A DNA stretch of 64,000 bases from Fulvia fulva. Taxonomy: Eukaryota > Ascomycota > Dothideomycetes > Mycosphaerellales > Mycosphaerellaceae. Below, piece by piece: positions 24,165-36,486 of this stretch (the first letter of the stretch is position 1; each line of letters opens with the position of its first letter). A program made the translations under genes and the position numbers. Where the stretch lies: NCBI RefSeq assembly GCF_020509005.1, contig NC_063014.1:3658001-3722000 (forward strand), read 5' to 3'. Below the pieces are notes generated by a model that had not been told where the DNA came from, made no database searches, and was given only the letters and a program-made list of their open reading frames with translations.

Positions 24165-27100
24165 TATCCTTCCCTATTACAAAACTATACCTAGTTTCAC
24201 CTCCGCTACGCTAATATAGACTAAGAAACTATACCTACAAGTGATACGTAAAGAAGGCGGATCCGGCGTCTAGTCAAGTAGTTAGTCTAGAGATATTAAG
24301 GAGATCGTAAGTTTATCTATAAGGGGCTAAGGAGGCTAAGTTAAAGTCTAGTCTTCGTAGTAAGCCTAATCTTAAGTTAAGGATATAGCCTAGAAATCAG
24401 TTAAGCACGCTAGAAACTAGGTACTAGAACTAGAAGCTGGTTAAACTAAGGTTAGAAACCAAAACTACTAAGTGAACTCCTTACGCCTAAGAAAAAAAGA
24501 AATAATAGAGTCCTATCTCTCCTTTGACCTAAATCCTAGTGAATTTGGCCATCTCCTCCGTAGTAAGGTTATAAGGCCGCACCTATAGTCTCGTCGGCTT
24601 AGATTCTAGTTCCGGAAGTGTAGTAGCCCTATTAATGCCGATTAGAAGTATATCGTCATCCTCTTCGTCGTTAGATTCGGACGTAGTAGGTCTATTCTTG
24701 TTCGGAAGATCGCCTTTTTTAACATTCTCGATATTAACCCTATCCTCTAGCGCTATAATGTCTTTAGCGTTAGGAAGATCAAGCTCCGGGTCCGGTCTTA
24801 ACTATAGGATTAGCTTGAGGTTCTCTCGAGCTTATATACCCTTTAACCTCGTACTATTAAGCTCTTCGAGGACGTATATACCAAACCCCGAGTACACCTT
24901 AGCTACACGATACGGCCTAAGCTAGCGGTAACTAATCTTGCTAGATAGGTCATCCTTATACGGCTTGTCGAACTTGACTACAAGATCTCCGACCTAGAAC
25001 CCTTAGAAGTTAATACTACGTTTAGTATCGAAGTATTCCTTACTTAAGGGTACGAAGCCTTACTCTTCGTAACTATAACTCCTAAAGACTTATGTCCCGT
25101 ACCTATAACTAACGCGCCCGAATAGCTAATAGCTCCTCCGTTAATCTAATAGATCCCTATTTATAGTTCGCCTATATCGGGTATTCTACCTCGATCGGGA
25201 GAATAGTACGATAGCTATATAGAACCTCCGCCGGCGTTATCCCCGTAATTCTAGATACCGTAGTTCTATTAGCCTAAAGCACCGTAGTAATCTATCGTTC
25301 CTAGGACTTATAGGTGTTCTTAGTAAGCTTAGCTAATATAGCTAGAACAGGTCGATATCTTACTTCTATAGTTATATTTAACTACGAATAGTAGGGCAAG
25401 ATCCGGATATACTTAATGCCTATACTAATAAGTATCCTCTCTACCTCCCCTTTATTAATACCGGCGTTATTAAGCACAATCTTATAGTAGTATCTATACC
25501 GGCTAAACACTATCTCGTATAGGAACTTAGTAATCGCCCGCGAATTTAGAGGCTTCCGTACGACCTTCGCCTTAATCTACCTACTTAGAGCTTCTCGGGC
25601 GATAAGTAAGTACCCGTTTCTATATACGTAGACGGGATCGTAGTACTACCTCTCTCCTATAGCCTACTAAGTCGATAAGTGCATTTCTCCTACTCTCTAG
25701 TTACCTTCGCGAAAGTTATAAGGAGTATAAGTCCTTACCTAATTCGATACGTCGGAGAAGTAGCCCTCCTAGTAATACCGGCTAGTAATAAGATTATATA
25801 CTAGCTCTATACTCCGGTAACTATACTTTTCGTAATAGTATATTACGATCTCTTTCTAAGTATTACTATCGTCTACTACTAGCTATATCGGTATACCCCT
25901 TCGCCGCTAATAAAACAAGAACTTGTCTCTTAAGTAGTACCGAGGACTCTTCTTAACGAGGTTTTAATACTTAGCCCGGGTGACCCCTTCCGGTCGTGTT
26001 CGATATACTAGAATATAAGCTATAAGCTCGGAATTGTTACTATACTAGGGTTCGAGGAGTCGTTTACGCTCTAGAATGACGGGGAAAGTGTTAACTAGCT
26101 CGGCGTAACGGAAGAATTTGTCGTCAATTATCTTATTAATGTTATCGTTAGGTTCCGTAAGCTCCTTAGCTATAGGTAGTTTACGAGATAGTATATCCGG
26201 TCTAGAGTGCTTCTTCCTATCGACATACCTTACTTTAAAGGTGAATAGCCGGATCTAAGTAACCTACCTTACTATTATAGAGTTTGGAATGTCGTATACT
26301 AGCCGATTTAACTACTATACTAGCGTTTTAGTATTAACTTCGAGGATAAAGTCTACTCCTACGAGGTAGCGCTATACCTTCTTAAGGCCCTTTAGTACTC
26401 CGAGGCACTCCCGCTTTCCTATATCGTAGTTAGCCTCGTTTACGTTCTAGGTGCCGCTCTTATACCTTACCGGGTGTCTTCGTCGAGTATTGTCTAGTAA
26501 TTCCTACGATATTATATAACCCTACCTAATACTACTCGTATTAATAGAAACGAAGATCCTACTAGCTCCTAGGGCGTAGGAGATAGTTACTAACGCTAGT
26601 ACTATTACTAAGAATCTTGCTTACTTCTCTTTTAAGAACTACTTACTCTTAGTCTAAATAAACTTGACGTCCTTCCTTAAAAGCTTATATATTGGCCGAG
26701 CGACGATTACGAACTAGGGGACCTAAATCCGGAAGTAAATATAGATCCTAATATAAACTCGGACGTCCTTTACGTACTTTAGGGTTAGCTAGTTTAAGAT
26801 CTTAGCTACTACCTTAGGATCTAGATAGCGGCCGCTCGGGCTAGTAATATAGCCTACGATCTTTAGGGTCTTATAAAGCCACTACGACTTCTCCCCTACG
26901 ACTACCGCTCCGGCCCTCTCTAGGTCCGTAAGAACAAGATTAAGGGATATAATATGTTCTACGACCTATCGTCGAAGGCTAGGCTCTACCTTAGCGTCAC
27001 TATAGTCCTTAGTAGGACCTTTTACGCTAATATCGTTAAGAAATAGTCCTGCTCGGTGAGAAATATAGTCTATTAACACCTTAGTTACTACCCGTACAAA

Positions 27101-30100
27101 CTAAGTAACTAAGTTCGTCGTACCCTATAGTAACGTTAAATACCGTATAAGCCTAAGAGGCGTTATAAAGGCCGTTAAGTCTCGGCTACTTTCGTAAAGC
27201 GTGATCTAGTCGTACCCCGAAAACAAGTCTACTAAAGAGGCTACTCTATACCTAGTAAAGTCTTCTAAGAACCCGTCCGTATCTAGGGGAATATTCGTAT
27301 CCCTTATCGTTACCTCGTTTAAGAGTATAGCGGAGTTGATTAACCTATATAGTATAGCTTTACTATTTAGCTCGACCTTCTTCGCTACTAAGAACTAAGC
27401 ATTCGTATAAGCACCTTGACTATACTTAAGAATTCTATTCTTAATTCGAGCGCGGATTATCTATTCTATAATCGCTCGTAAGCTTAGGTGTAACCGAATG
27501 TTCCGCGCCTACTACAGTTTGTACGTAATCGTTATAATCTTCTAAGGAGGTATAACATTATGTCTAATCTGCCGTATATAGCTGAAATCCTACGCTAGGA
27601 CACCTTCTCGGTTAAAGAGCATTTCTTTAAACATTTGTCTTTCCTTAGCCGAGAGAGCGATACTAACCTAAATACTAGCGAGCCTTTTAGGTGTGATCCT
27701 CGAGCCGCGCTCGATACTAGAGAACTTTTTAATAAGATACCTCCTATCGAACGGGCCTTGCCCTACTAGCATTAGAGATTCCTAGTAAAGGGCCTTCCGT
27801 TTCTAATCTATATTACTATCTACTTTCGACTAAGGGCTCTTATAAACGCTCGCGTTAACAGGTCTTTTCTTGTTAGCTTTACGCTTATATATAGTAAACA
27901 TATACGGCATCCTAATACCGGGTCTATATAACCCTACGTCTCGTTTCTAAGCCTACCTATTAATCTAGCCCTATTTCAGGATCTCCGTATACTAGTCGCC
28001 CTATACGAAGTACACATTTATAATGACCTACTCTCCTAGAGCATTAGTAGTCACCTTAGCGCTTAAGTATTATCGGTTCCTAAGTAGTCCTAGCAATTTC
28101 TTCGAATACGGGCTAAGGTCGAGGACATTTTCTCTTTATTATAATACGGGGCCGCGGTAGTTCTTAAAGTAGTCGAAGACAGTCGTGTCTATAGGCTTGG
28201 GTTTTAGCTTCGTTATGCCTTCTTATCGATATCGACGCGCCGTATTATTAGAGTACTCCGCCCCGAATATATTTACTAAGGTCTCCCCGACTAGACTCGA
28301 AAAGCGGACTTGTTTCAAAACCGGACTTCTAATACTTATAGCGGGTTGACTACCGTGAATCCACCCGCGTTCGCATTTTTCGAGGACTATAGAAGTTCTT
28401 AAAGAGTTTTGTACTTGTTAGTACCTATAATAGCCGTGAACATTATACTTTTACCTTTCCTACTAGCGATTATTCCCTCCTATAATCTATTGTCGTAGTT
28501 ACGGCCTATTAGTCGTACCTTTCTATACTAAGGGCGGCTAAGGATCGTAGGCGAATCTAGATTAGCGGAGACAAACATGTCCATCTAGTAGTATATACTA
28601 AACACCTAAGTATTAAGCTTTAAAATTACCCCCCTAAACTTCGCTCTTCTACCCGCTCCTCGAAAGGACAAGTAGGCGCTAGGTGCGATAGGCAAGCTAA
28701 ACTTATGTGCTATCCTCGGGCTAATAATGTTGACTTTAGATCCCTCGTTAAGTAGGGCTCGAGTCTAACCTTTACTAGTCCTAAGCTCGGTAACTACCTA
28801 AGAGCTAGGTACTATTACAAAATCGTCTAGTACACTAGAGAGACCGATCTTTTCAATGTTTTCGTATAACTCGGCGGTAGGGATAGCATCCTTACTATAT
28901 AATACCGTTAAGAACATACCTATAAAGCGAGCTTAATAATTATCCCGAAAGACTTCCTTATTAGCGCTTTCTTCCTCGTCTTTATAGGTAGCGACATAAC
29001 TCGTGCGGACTTTAGTCCCTTCTTAGCTAGCTAACTTACGGACGGTAGTAAGCTTAGACTATAGATTAGGGGTATTTGCTACTCTCCTAAACAAGGCAGT
29101 CTTAAACTAGCGACTATACCGAAACTAGTCCCGGGCATTAACGTTTAGAAACGTAGTCTAAAGGATTTGATCAATCTAATAGGTCACTCCCTCCTCCTTA
29201 GTAACGGGCCTATCTCCTATACCGTACTATTAGACGTAGTTATTAATCCTTATCGTCTTTATATTCTATAGCCGTTTACGCTATACGAATAGGGTATTAA
29301 TAGGCCCTACCGGCTATTCCGAGGGCGTAGGCCTTGACTTAGCTTAAGACTTAGGTGTCCTTCTAAGAGTCTCCCCTAGCGCTACCGTTAACTAGCTTCT
29401 ACTAGCCCTAGAACCGGCGTCTCTAATTATCTCTACCTCCTACTAACCGGGTTCTTCCTACCGGATCTCCTCTTCGAGTTCTTATCGTATAGCTTTAGCG
29501 GCCTCGGCTCGTACCCTTAATACCTATTTACTAGACCTAGTTCGAGGATTCGGGCTTGTTATAATTCCTACTAGAGCTTTGCCTCGAGATTTGTTACTCT
29601 AGATTAGGTAGGCCTTAACTTCAAACTCGTCGTAGTTTATAATCCTATACCCTTATAGAGCCGGTTCTTCTTCTTCCTCAAACTAGATCTAGTAACTACT
29701 AGCGGCCGTTAGTTGCTGCCTAGATCTAATATCTTAAGGGCCGTATTCTATAAGGTGTCGGTTATTAGGTAGAGGTTTAGAGTAGTTAGGAAGCTTTACG
29801 TTTAAGACACTAGTATAATCTCGACCTATCTATTATTTCCGAAGCGTAGGGATTTTTATGTCCTTATTAAATAGAATCGGGCTATAGTGTTCCTTAAGCT
29901 ACGGAAGCATATAAAGGAGCTTATGTTTGCTATAGTCCCGTCGGAAGTTGAACTTAGGGGGATTTAGATCGGTCTTCTTTCCTAGGTACTACTAGTTGTT
30001 CGTCGCTAAAAAGACATACCCTTATAAGATAAGGAATAGCATCGCGGGGCACCTATTAGCCTAATGTTCCGTACTAGTATAGTTGTAATAGCACCTATTA

Positions 30101-31089
30101 AGCGCTTTAGACTATTCGCGGTTCTATAACTATAGGCGCTATATTAAGTAAACCTATAGTTTAGGCACGCGATCGGGGTTCTCTAGTTATATAGACCTTT
30201 GATTTTCGCTAGGGTTAAAGGATCTAACCTCCGCCGCGCGACCTCGTTAGTAAGCCCGAGTACTTATTTCTAATATTTTCTAAATAAGGTCATTGTCGAT
30301 AGTAGCGGGAACAGCTAGTTTGTTAAGTATATTAATCTTAGGGATCAAGCGCGGCATCTACTTTATAACTGACTGATAAAGCTACGGTAAAGCAAGTAGA
30401 AAGTCCGTATATACGGCCTTCTATCCTTCTTTACTATTAGCGATACTTATCGCCTCGTCTAGTATCTTTTAAAAGCGCCGAAACTTCTTAGGCTACTTCG
30501 GATAGAGCCTACATTTCTTATAAACTGCCTTAGCAACTGACTCTAGGAGCCCCTGAAGTAGAAGACGGCTACGGGAGCTATTATCGAGGTCTTCGGGATC
30601 AATTAGGTCACTAGAGGCCACGAAGAGACGGATAAACTCCTTTATATCCTGTTCCTCGGGGCTTTTCCCTTACTCGGCCCGGACTATCTCTTCTAGATAT
30701 TCTCGACTTCCTAACATCGAATAGGCACCGAATCTCGAAAATTTAGCTAAGAAGGACCTCCTAAAGGTACTCCGCCTCACTGACTATCCCTCTAACCTCA
30801 TTACTAAACGTCGGATAGTAGTCTCGTAGTTACGCTCGAATCGACCCTAGAAGTTGTCTTTCTTAATTAATAGTATTAGTAGATACTAGTCTATAAGATT
30901 ATTGAACCTCTCCTAGAATTTAGTAGCGTTCCTACTAGTAAAGAGGGGGTTTTCCGGACTCCCTAGAGTAGGGAAGCGAGGTCCTACATTTTCTATAGTA
31001 ATAGTAAGACGGCTAAACAAGGCTACTATTGCATCTGGACTATAGGGCATTCCTAACGTTATAGTGCCCTTATTTAAGTCATCCTCTTC

Positions 31090-31287
31090 TTAGTCATTTC
31101 GTCGTACTCTTTCCTTACCCTTATTAGAGCCTAAAGCCTCCGGGGTGTTATCTTCGTCGCTATCCGAGTCTTCTATCCCTTCTAGGATTAGGGCCTCCCT
31201 ATAAGGCCTATAGGCCTTCGTTAGACTTTCCGGTAACTCTCGGCCAGCTCTAATACTAGCAAACGACTCGAACCTCGATAAAGACAT
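31090..31287 (-). pseudogene. N-terminal piece of Gypsy copy 1 gag (65-codon open stretch)
   Basis: MSLSRFESFASIRAGRELPE... is the first part of the Gag polyprotein, acidic near its centre (EGIEDSDSDEDNTPEAL). The stop after RRND is TAA or TAG at a former sense codon; the frame continues beyond it in degraded form. The same 65 codons occur in copy 2 at 49154-49351 with four amino-acid differences. It is not a separate gene. Confidence 0.75.
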
Positions 31288-31490
31288 AACTGAAACTTAT
31301 AACCTTATTCGTAACCGTAAGCTTACTCGTAACGTTATACTTGCTTTGCTTGTTACTAAGAACCTTGACCTTAGTTGCCTTAATACCTTAAGATTTCGAC
31401 TTCGAGTCGACCTTAACCTTAATTTTGCTAAAATGTACTAATAATACTACCGGGTATATACTTAAAACCCCCCCTTATTAACTACTAAAA

Positions 31491-31821
31491 TATAGACGAC
31501 TAACTACCCTAGTAAGTAAGGGCGCGCCTAGTGACCTTAAGATAGCTTACGCGTAGGTGTTTATACTTACCGGTCTACGGGCCGTAAAGTATATATAGCG
31601 ATCTTAAAAAAAGATAATAAATCTGAAATTTTCGGATTTCCGTATCTTCGCCTTATAGAGAGATTCCTCGTAAATCCCTTTACTTCCTACTAAGGTCGTC
31701 TCCTAACTATATATATCTTAGTAGTACCCCTATATACCCCTACTACGTAATTGACCGTTAAAGGTTAACGAGATTCGACGCGTAAATTTCAGGCTCTAAA
31801 GGGGCCCTTAGCTCGTTAATA
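31491..31821 (-). repeat. 5' LTR of Gypsy copy 1
   Basis: 331 bp, matching 23833-24164. It is followed in element orientation by the TTTTAGTAGTTAATAAGGG stretch where the primer-binding site should lie. The same stretch follows the 5' LTR of copy 2. Confidence 0.92.
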
Positions 31822-33369
31822 CTAGTCTACGACGTACCTAAGGAGTTCGACCTAACTAACTAAGGTCACCTACGTACTCTCTAAGAGGACAACCCGGTCA
31901 CTATTAACTCTCTAATCTAGAAGGCGACTTAGCTCTATAGGAAATAGCTAGAAGGTAAGAAGGCCTCGGCGCTAATAGTATAGCTATAAGACGCGAAAGC
32001 GGCGGATCTAGCGATAGAATAAGGCCTAATCTAGTAATATAGCCTTAAGATAGTAGAAAAGTACTCCTTATCCTTTCGTGTCCTCTAATACTTCAAATGC
32101 TAATAGTATAGACACTAAACCTATACGTATATAAACAAGTAGGCCTACTCGAACTATATAGGAGACTATATATCTAGGGACTATATATCGGCTACGAGAC
32201 GGTACGCGAACTGTCCGGGGCACTACCTATCGTATAGCGCGGAATGCCTATAGCGGAAACTAGCGAAAAACAAGGCAATCATAAACAGAACCGTCGCCCT
32301 AAGATTCTACGGCGACCGTAAGGCTAGTCTATACCGGAACTAGCTAGCGGCGGTCGGGTATAAGCGCCCTAGGGCCGAGAATAATATAAAGGATACGTAA
32401 CCTAGGGCGTACGGGAGGCTACGTACTCTACTAGCTACGGCGAGGGAATCTAACTAGGCCCGGCTCCCCTTTAGTATATAGCCGATAGGCGTAGACTAGG
32501 ACGTATAAGGTAGTAGGACATAGGACATTATAGAGGAAATGATTGTTACTAATAATAACTAGCCTCGATACGCTTAGTATTATCTAGTCTAACGTCAACT
32601 ATAGTAGGGATATAGTCTAGAACTATTTCCTATACGAGGCGGACCCGTACGTCTACTACGTCCTAGTAATCTAGGAGCTATAGATTAACCCGTACTATAA
32701 GAGACTAACGACCTATAAGTTACTAGGCTATACGACATACCTACGAAGCGACGGTAGACCCCGTACGTACTTCTATATTAGTAAGGATATACTAGAATCC
32801 GACTAGGAGGTAGTGTACTACGTAGACGAAGAAGGCGGGGGAGATATTACCTCCCTCTACGTAGGTAGTACTTAGATATATAACTTGAATATATGACCGC
32901 TAGCCTCGAGGTCTAGCCGCGACCTTAGGGTCTATAGATACCTAGATAGTACGCTTAAGAGATAAGGGTACTATCTCGTAGTAGGAGACTTTAATATATA
33001 CTACCCTTCCTAGGAAAGCCTTATATAGCCGTACCCTATAGCCGACGAAGTACTCGACTTGATAGCGAGTAACGTAATTGCCCTTAATACCCCGAAGGAC
33101 CTAGGTACCTAGAAGAGAGGGGGACTCTAAGGCACGATCGACCTCTCCTAGATCTTAGATAGCTACTACTATATAGATAGATAGATATTTCATTAAGCTG
33201 TTGTAGTTCCCTTTGGCCTATGCAGCTATGCTATCTTGTTTTTGTATATATAGAGGGGAAACCGTGTTGGTGAAAACCCCTCCTCCTTCCCGCCTGTCTT
33301 TTCCTCCTCGTTGTCGTCTTAAATTTCCCTTGTTAGGGGTACGCTAGTGTCATGGGCCTGCCCTGATGA

Positions 33370-35400
33370 CTACCCTATCTGCAACCCCCCTCGCTTCCGC
33401 CTCTTGTCTATCCACTCCTCCGTCTCGCTCGCGAGGCTAAACTGCTGGAGGTATCCCTGCTGTAGTATCCACCGAGAGATTCGGCGAATGTTGCCTTTGT
33501 CCCTAATAATTGACTTGTAGTCTCTCCTTCCCGCTTGGTGCCTCCAATTTCCCCTGCCTCTCGCCCACTGCGGGCATCGTAGTAGCATATGTTCTGGGTT
33601 TTGCGATGGGTAGCCACACTGGCAGGCTGGGCTATAGATGTCTAGTGCGCGTCTTCTGAACAGGTAGGCCCTTAATCCAATGTGTTCGGACCTGATTTGG
33701 ATCGCTATGCTTGCTTCGGCCCTTGTCAGGTCCCTATATAGCTGGTAATTGTGTCTCTGGAAGGCTCGGAGCGCTATCGGGCCTGTTGTCTTAGGGGGCT
33801 TCCTTTTCCAGTCCTGCTCCCATAGGCAGCTCGCTATCTGTTCCGCTAGGTTTTGGGTCTTAGCCTTGCTCCCGCCGGCCTGGCGAGTCCTACGCTCCTC
33901 CTCCTTTCGTGCTAGCCATTCGGTGCTTGTCTGTACGGCCGTACAGGTCGTAAGGTCATCCTCTTTTTGGCTTGTCCTATATCCTGCCCCTCTCCGGTAG
34001 CGGCTTTCTATCTTATTCTTTGCCTCCTGGATCGTGGTTTGTGCTAGGTAACCTGTCGTCTTTGCCGCGTATTGAATTCTCATTCCCCGGATGTACTGGC
34101 CGATTGGTGGTATTCCTGTCTCCATTTCTACCGTGCTTGTTGACGTTGTCTTGTATGCGCCTAGTACCCTACGTAGGTTGCCTGCCTGTGTCCTGTTTAG
34201 GGGTTGCTCTATCCGTTTCGGGATCGGCTTGCCTGCGCCTCCTGTTCCCCAAATCTGTGCCCCGTACAACATAGCTGGTCTGACGATCGCCTTATACATT
34301 ACTCTTGCCTTGTCGAATGTTGCTCCCCATGTAGATGCCGTAAGCCTCTTTATCGAGGCTTCATTGACTTGCGCTCGACTCTGGGCTTTCTTAATCTGTA
34401 CATTCCAGCTTAGCTTCGGGTCGAGCCAGATCCCTAGTACTCGTAGCTCCGCTGATGGCTTGGTCTCGTAGCCTTGGATTCTTACCGCCGCCTTCATATT
34501 ATGGTGTGTTCTCGCTTTACTGAAGTGTATAAGTTGGTACTTTTCAGGGGCGAACCGGGCACCATGCTTCTTTGCCCACTCCTCGCATTTCTTGTGCCTA
34601 TCTTCAAGGAGGCGACAGTTCTCTTCTGTCGAGTCTGACCAGGCTAGGATGTTTGTATCGTCTACGAACCCCGATGCTGAGGTTTGCGGAGAGGTGAGTA
34701 GGGGGATTAGATCCGACATAAATATTAGAAACAGGATAGGGGAGAGAGTAGATCCCTGAGGTATTCCAGTCTCTGCCTTCACCGGGTCGGACGTGTACCT
34801 TCCTAGGACTAGGTATGTCGTCCGTTCCTGGAGAAAGGAGAAGACGAACGACGTTGCCCACTGGGGGATGCCTTTCTGCTGTAGGATATGTATTAGCCTT
34901 TGGTGTGAGACGTTGTCGAAGGCCCCTGCGATGTCGAGGGATAGTAAGGACGCCGCTCGGTTCCTGCCGTAGTGCCAGAGGGTCTGGATTTGCTCCGTAA
35001 TTAGCTCCATTGCTGTTAGTGTCGATCGCTGGCTTCTTCCCCCCATCTGTGTTGCTGGGAGTACGTGGTTGTCCTCGGCAAGCTGCGTAAGTCTCTGGGC
35101 TACTATCTTTTCTAGGACCTTCCCTATCGTATTTAGAAGTGCTATTGGTCTGTACGACTTGGGCTGAGTATAGTCTTCCTTCTGTGGCTTGCGTAGCACT
35201 ACTGTCATAGACTCTCTGTACGGCTTCGGGTGATACCCTAGCCGTAGGCACGCGGTAAATAGGTTTGCAAGGCTCGGCGCGATCTCTTCTCTACACTCTT
35301 TTAGCAGTACGTTTGGTATCCTGTCTGGGCCTGGGGCTTTTCGTCCCTTTAGCTTACTTATGACTCCTGTTACTGTGTTAGGGCTAACCGCCCAATCCAT
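33370..35400 (-). CDS. LINE B reverse transcriptase ORF (676 aa), intact
   Basis: An uninterrupted frame starts at ATG 35400 (MDWAVSPNTVTGVIS). This ATG is internal in the full-length family and became the first in-frame Met only through the deletion just upstream (35408). The reverse-transcriptase domain runs from LKGRKAPGPDRIPN (about residue 17) to about residue 300: SYRPIALLNT, LSLDIAGAFDNV, TGIPQGSTLSP and the catalytic FVDDTNILA (about residue 243-251) are all present. The C-terminal region has CQCGYPSQNPEHMLLRCP, a Cys/His cluster typical of these fungal LINEs, after a long basic linker. The endonuclease is missing. It could be translated only if a promoter and start remain in the element leader. 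Confidence 0.93.
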   Translation of the reverse strand: MDWAVSPNTVTGVISKLKGRKAPGPDRIPNVLLKECREEIAPSLANLFTACLRLGYHPKPYRESMTVVLRKPQKEDYTQPKSYRPIALLNTIGKVLEKIVAQRLTQLAEDNHVLPATQMGGRSQRSTLTAMELITEQIQTLWHYGRNRAASLLSLDIAGAFDNVSHQRLIHILQQKGIPQWATSFVFSFLQERTTYLVLGRYTSDPVKAETGIPQGSTLSPILFLIFMSDLIPLLTSPQTSASGFVDDTNILAWSDSTEENCRLLEDRHKKCEEWAKKHGARFAPEKYQLIHFSKARTHHNMKAAVRIQGYETKPSAELRVLGIWLDPKLSWNVQIKKAQSRAQVNEASIKRLTASTWGATFDKARVMYKAIVRPAMLYGAQIWGTGGAGKPIPKRIEQPLNRTQAGNLRRVLGAYKTTSTSTVEMETGIPPIGQYIRGMRIQYAAKTTGYLAQTTIQEAKNKIESRYRRGAGYRTSQKEDDLTTCTAVQTSTEWLARKEEERRTRQAGGSKAKTQNLAEQIASCLWEQDWKRKPPKTTGPIALRAFQRHNYQLYRDLTRAEASIAIQIRSEHIGLRAYLFRRRALDIYSPACQCGYPSQNPEHMLLRCPQWARGRGNWRHQAGRRDYKSIIRDKGNIRRISRWILQQGYLQQFSLASETEEWIDKRRKRGGLQIG

Positions 35401-35408
35401 GTCCAGGG

Positions 35409-36486
35409 CAAGGAAGGAATCGTATTTAGCAAGCTAGCTACGAGATAAGGTGACAAGTCTTAACCGCGCTTTCCCACTCATCTAGCACCACCGTGTAGCC
35501 TCGTTTCGAGAGGTTAGCCCGGAGCAAAAGCTTCCCTCTACGCCCTCCCTCCCTGTTTGCTCCTTAAGCCAATATCCACCTCCATAGGCCTAAGCCCTTT
35601 AGTGCTCTCTATTGACCGACATGCGCATCCGTCCTCTCGGGCTGTACAGACAGTGTCAGCCGTCGCTGCCAGTGTACACCACGCCCCAGGTTTTGACGCC
35701 CTTCGCGTTACCGCAGCCTATCTCTAGAAAGCGGCCGTCCATGCCTCGCAGGTTTGCTCGGGGCACACACCACGCCGGGCAGCGTACTCCTTGCGTTTCC
35801 ACCTACTAACCAATATGAAGTTCCTTATCACCCTGCCCTCGATCCTCCCCGATCACAGAACTAATCCACTTGCATTGTACGTCTTTTCCCCGTCCTAACA
35901 GCCGTCTTTTCCTTGCTTAGGCTATCGTCTTTTCCTCGTCGCAATCTACTATGTCAGACTAGGTGCGTTGTGTAGCGGGACAGGCAGTGCCTCAGGCAAA
36001 ACCCTCGTTCCCATACCGGGTGTTCAACAGGCCCTTACAGGCTTCGTCGCGTGTCCACCTACCCACCGCATTGCCCGCTGGCAAACACCAGATTGTTTCG
36101 TAGTCCGCTCGACGCCGTTGCATAGTCCGCTCAGTTGTTGTTCTGTAGTCCGCTCGTCCAATGTTCGTCGCTTAGCCCGCTCGGTTTGCGGTCTCCGGAG
36201 GTGAAAATTCTGCACTCATACCAGAGGTGTCCTGTCGAGCGTATAGGCCACGGTTCCGCGCCCTTCTTACACGTAGAAAGAAGAGGGACTCGCTCCCGAC
36301 ACGAGTACACGCTCGTCGGATGGTTTTCATACCCGTTTTGCTGGTAGTCCTCTGTTCGCCGCGGCTTCGCCTACGCTACGCGCCCGTCGCGCCCACGACG
36401 CTCCAGCGTGAGAATACTTGGCTCTCTCGTAGCTAGACGAGAGGTTCGTAGCCGACACCACGTACAGGTGATTCTCGTCGTCGACC
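35409..36486 (-). other. LINE B 5' leader (non-coding)
   Basis: About 1.08 kb of leader shared with LINE A (19594-20671) and LINE C (63716 onward). The shared start GGTCGACGACGAG in three independent copies shows it is the true 5' end, which should carry the internal promoter. There are open frames of up to 83 codons but none with a recognisable domain. The ORF1 start is lost in the deletion. Confidence 0.6.

Larger units (their letters stand above)
23833..31821 (-). mobile_element. Ty3/Gypsy LTR retrotransposon, copy 1 (7989 bp), RIP-saturated, target duplication CTAG
   Basis: LTRs lie at 23833-24164 and 31491-31821, and CTAG flanks both ends (23829-23832 and 31822-31825). The insertion interrupts ORF1 of LINE L2. 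On the minus strand the order is gag (from about 31290), protease, reverse transcriptase (about 27600-26800, with the catalytic block reading FLND at 27043-27032), RNase H, then integrase (about 25600-25100), ending at a polypurine tract AATAGGGAAGGA next to the 3' LTR. This order marks Ty3/Gypsy rather than Copia. The sequence is the reverse complement of copy 2 with few differences. Stops (TAG/TAA) at former Trp and Gln codons make it non-functional. Confidence 0.92.

Noticed and set aside
33749..34471. Plus-strand open frames of 83-126 codons
   Set aside because: Antisense shadows of the LINE B reverse transcriptase; similar shadows occur at 15775-16097 in LINE A.
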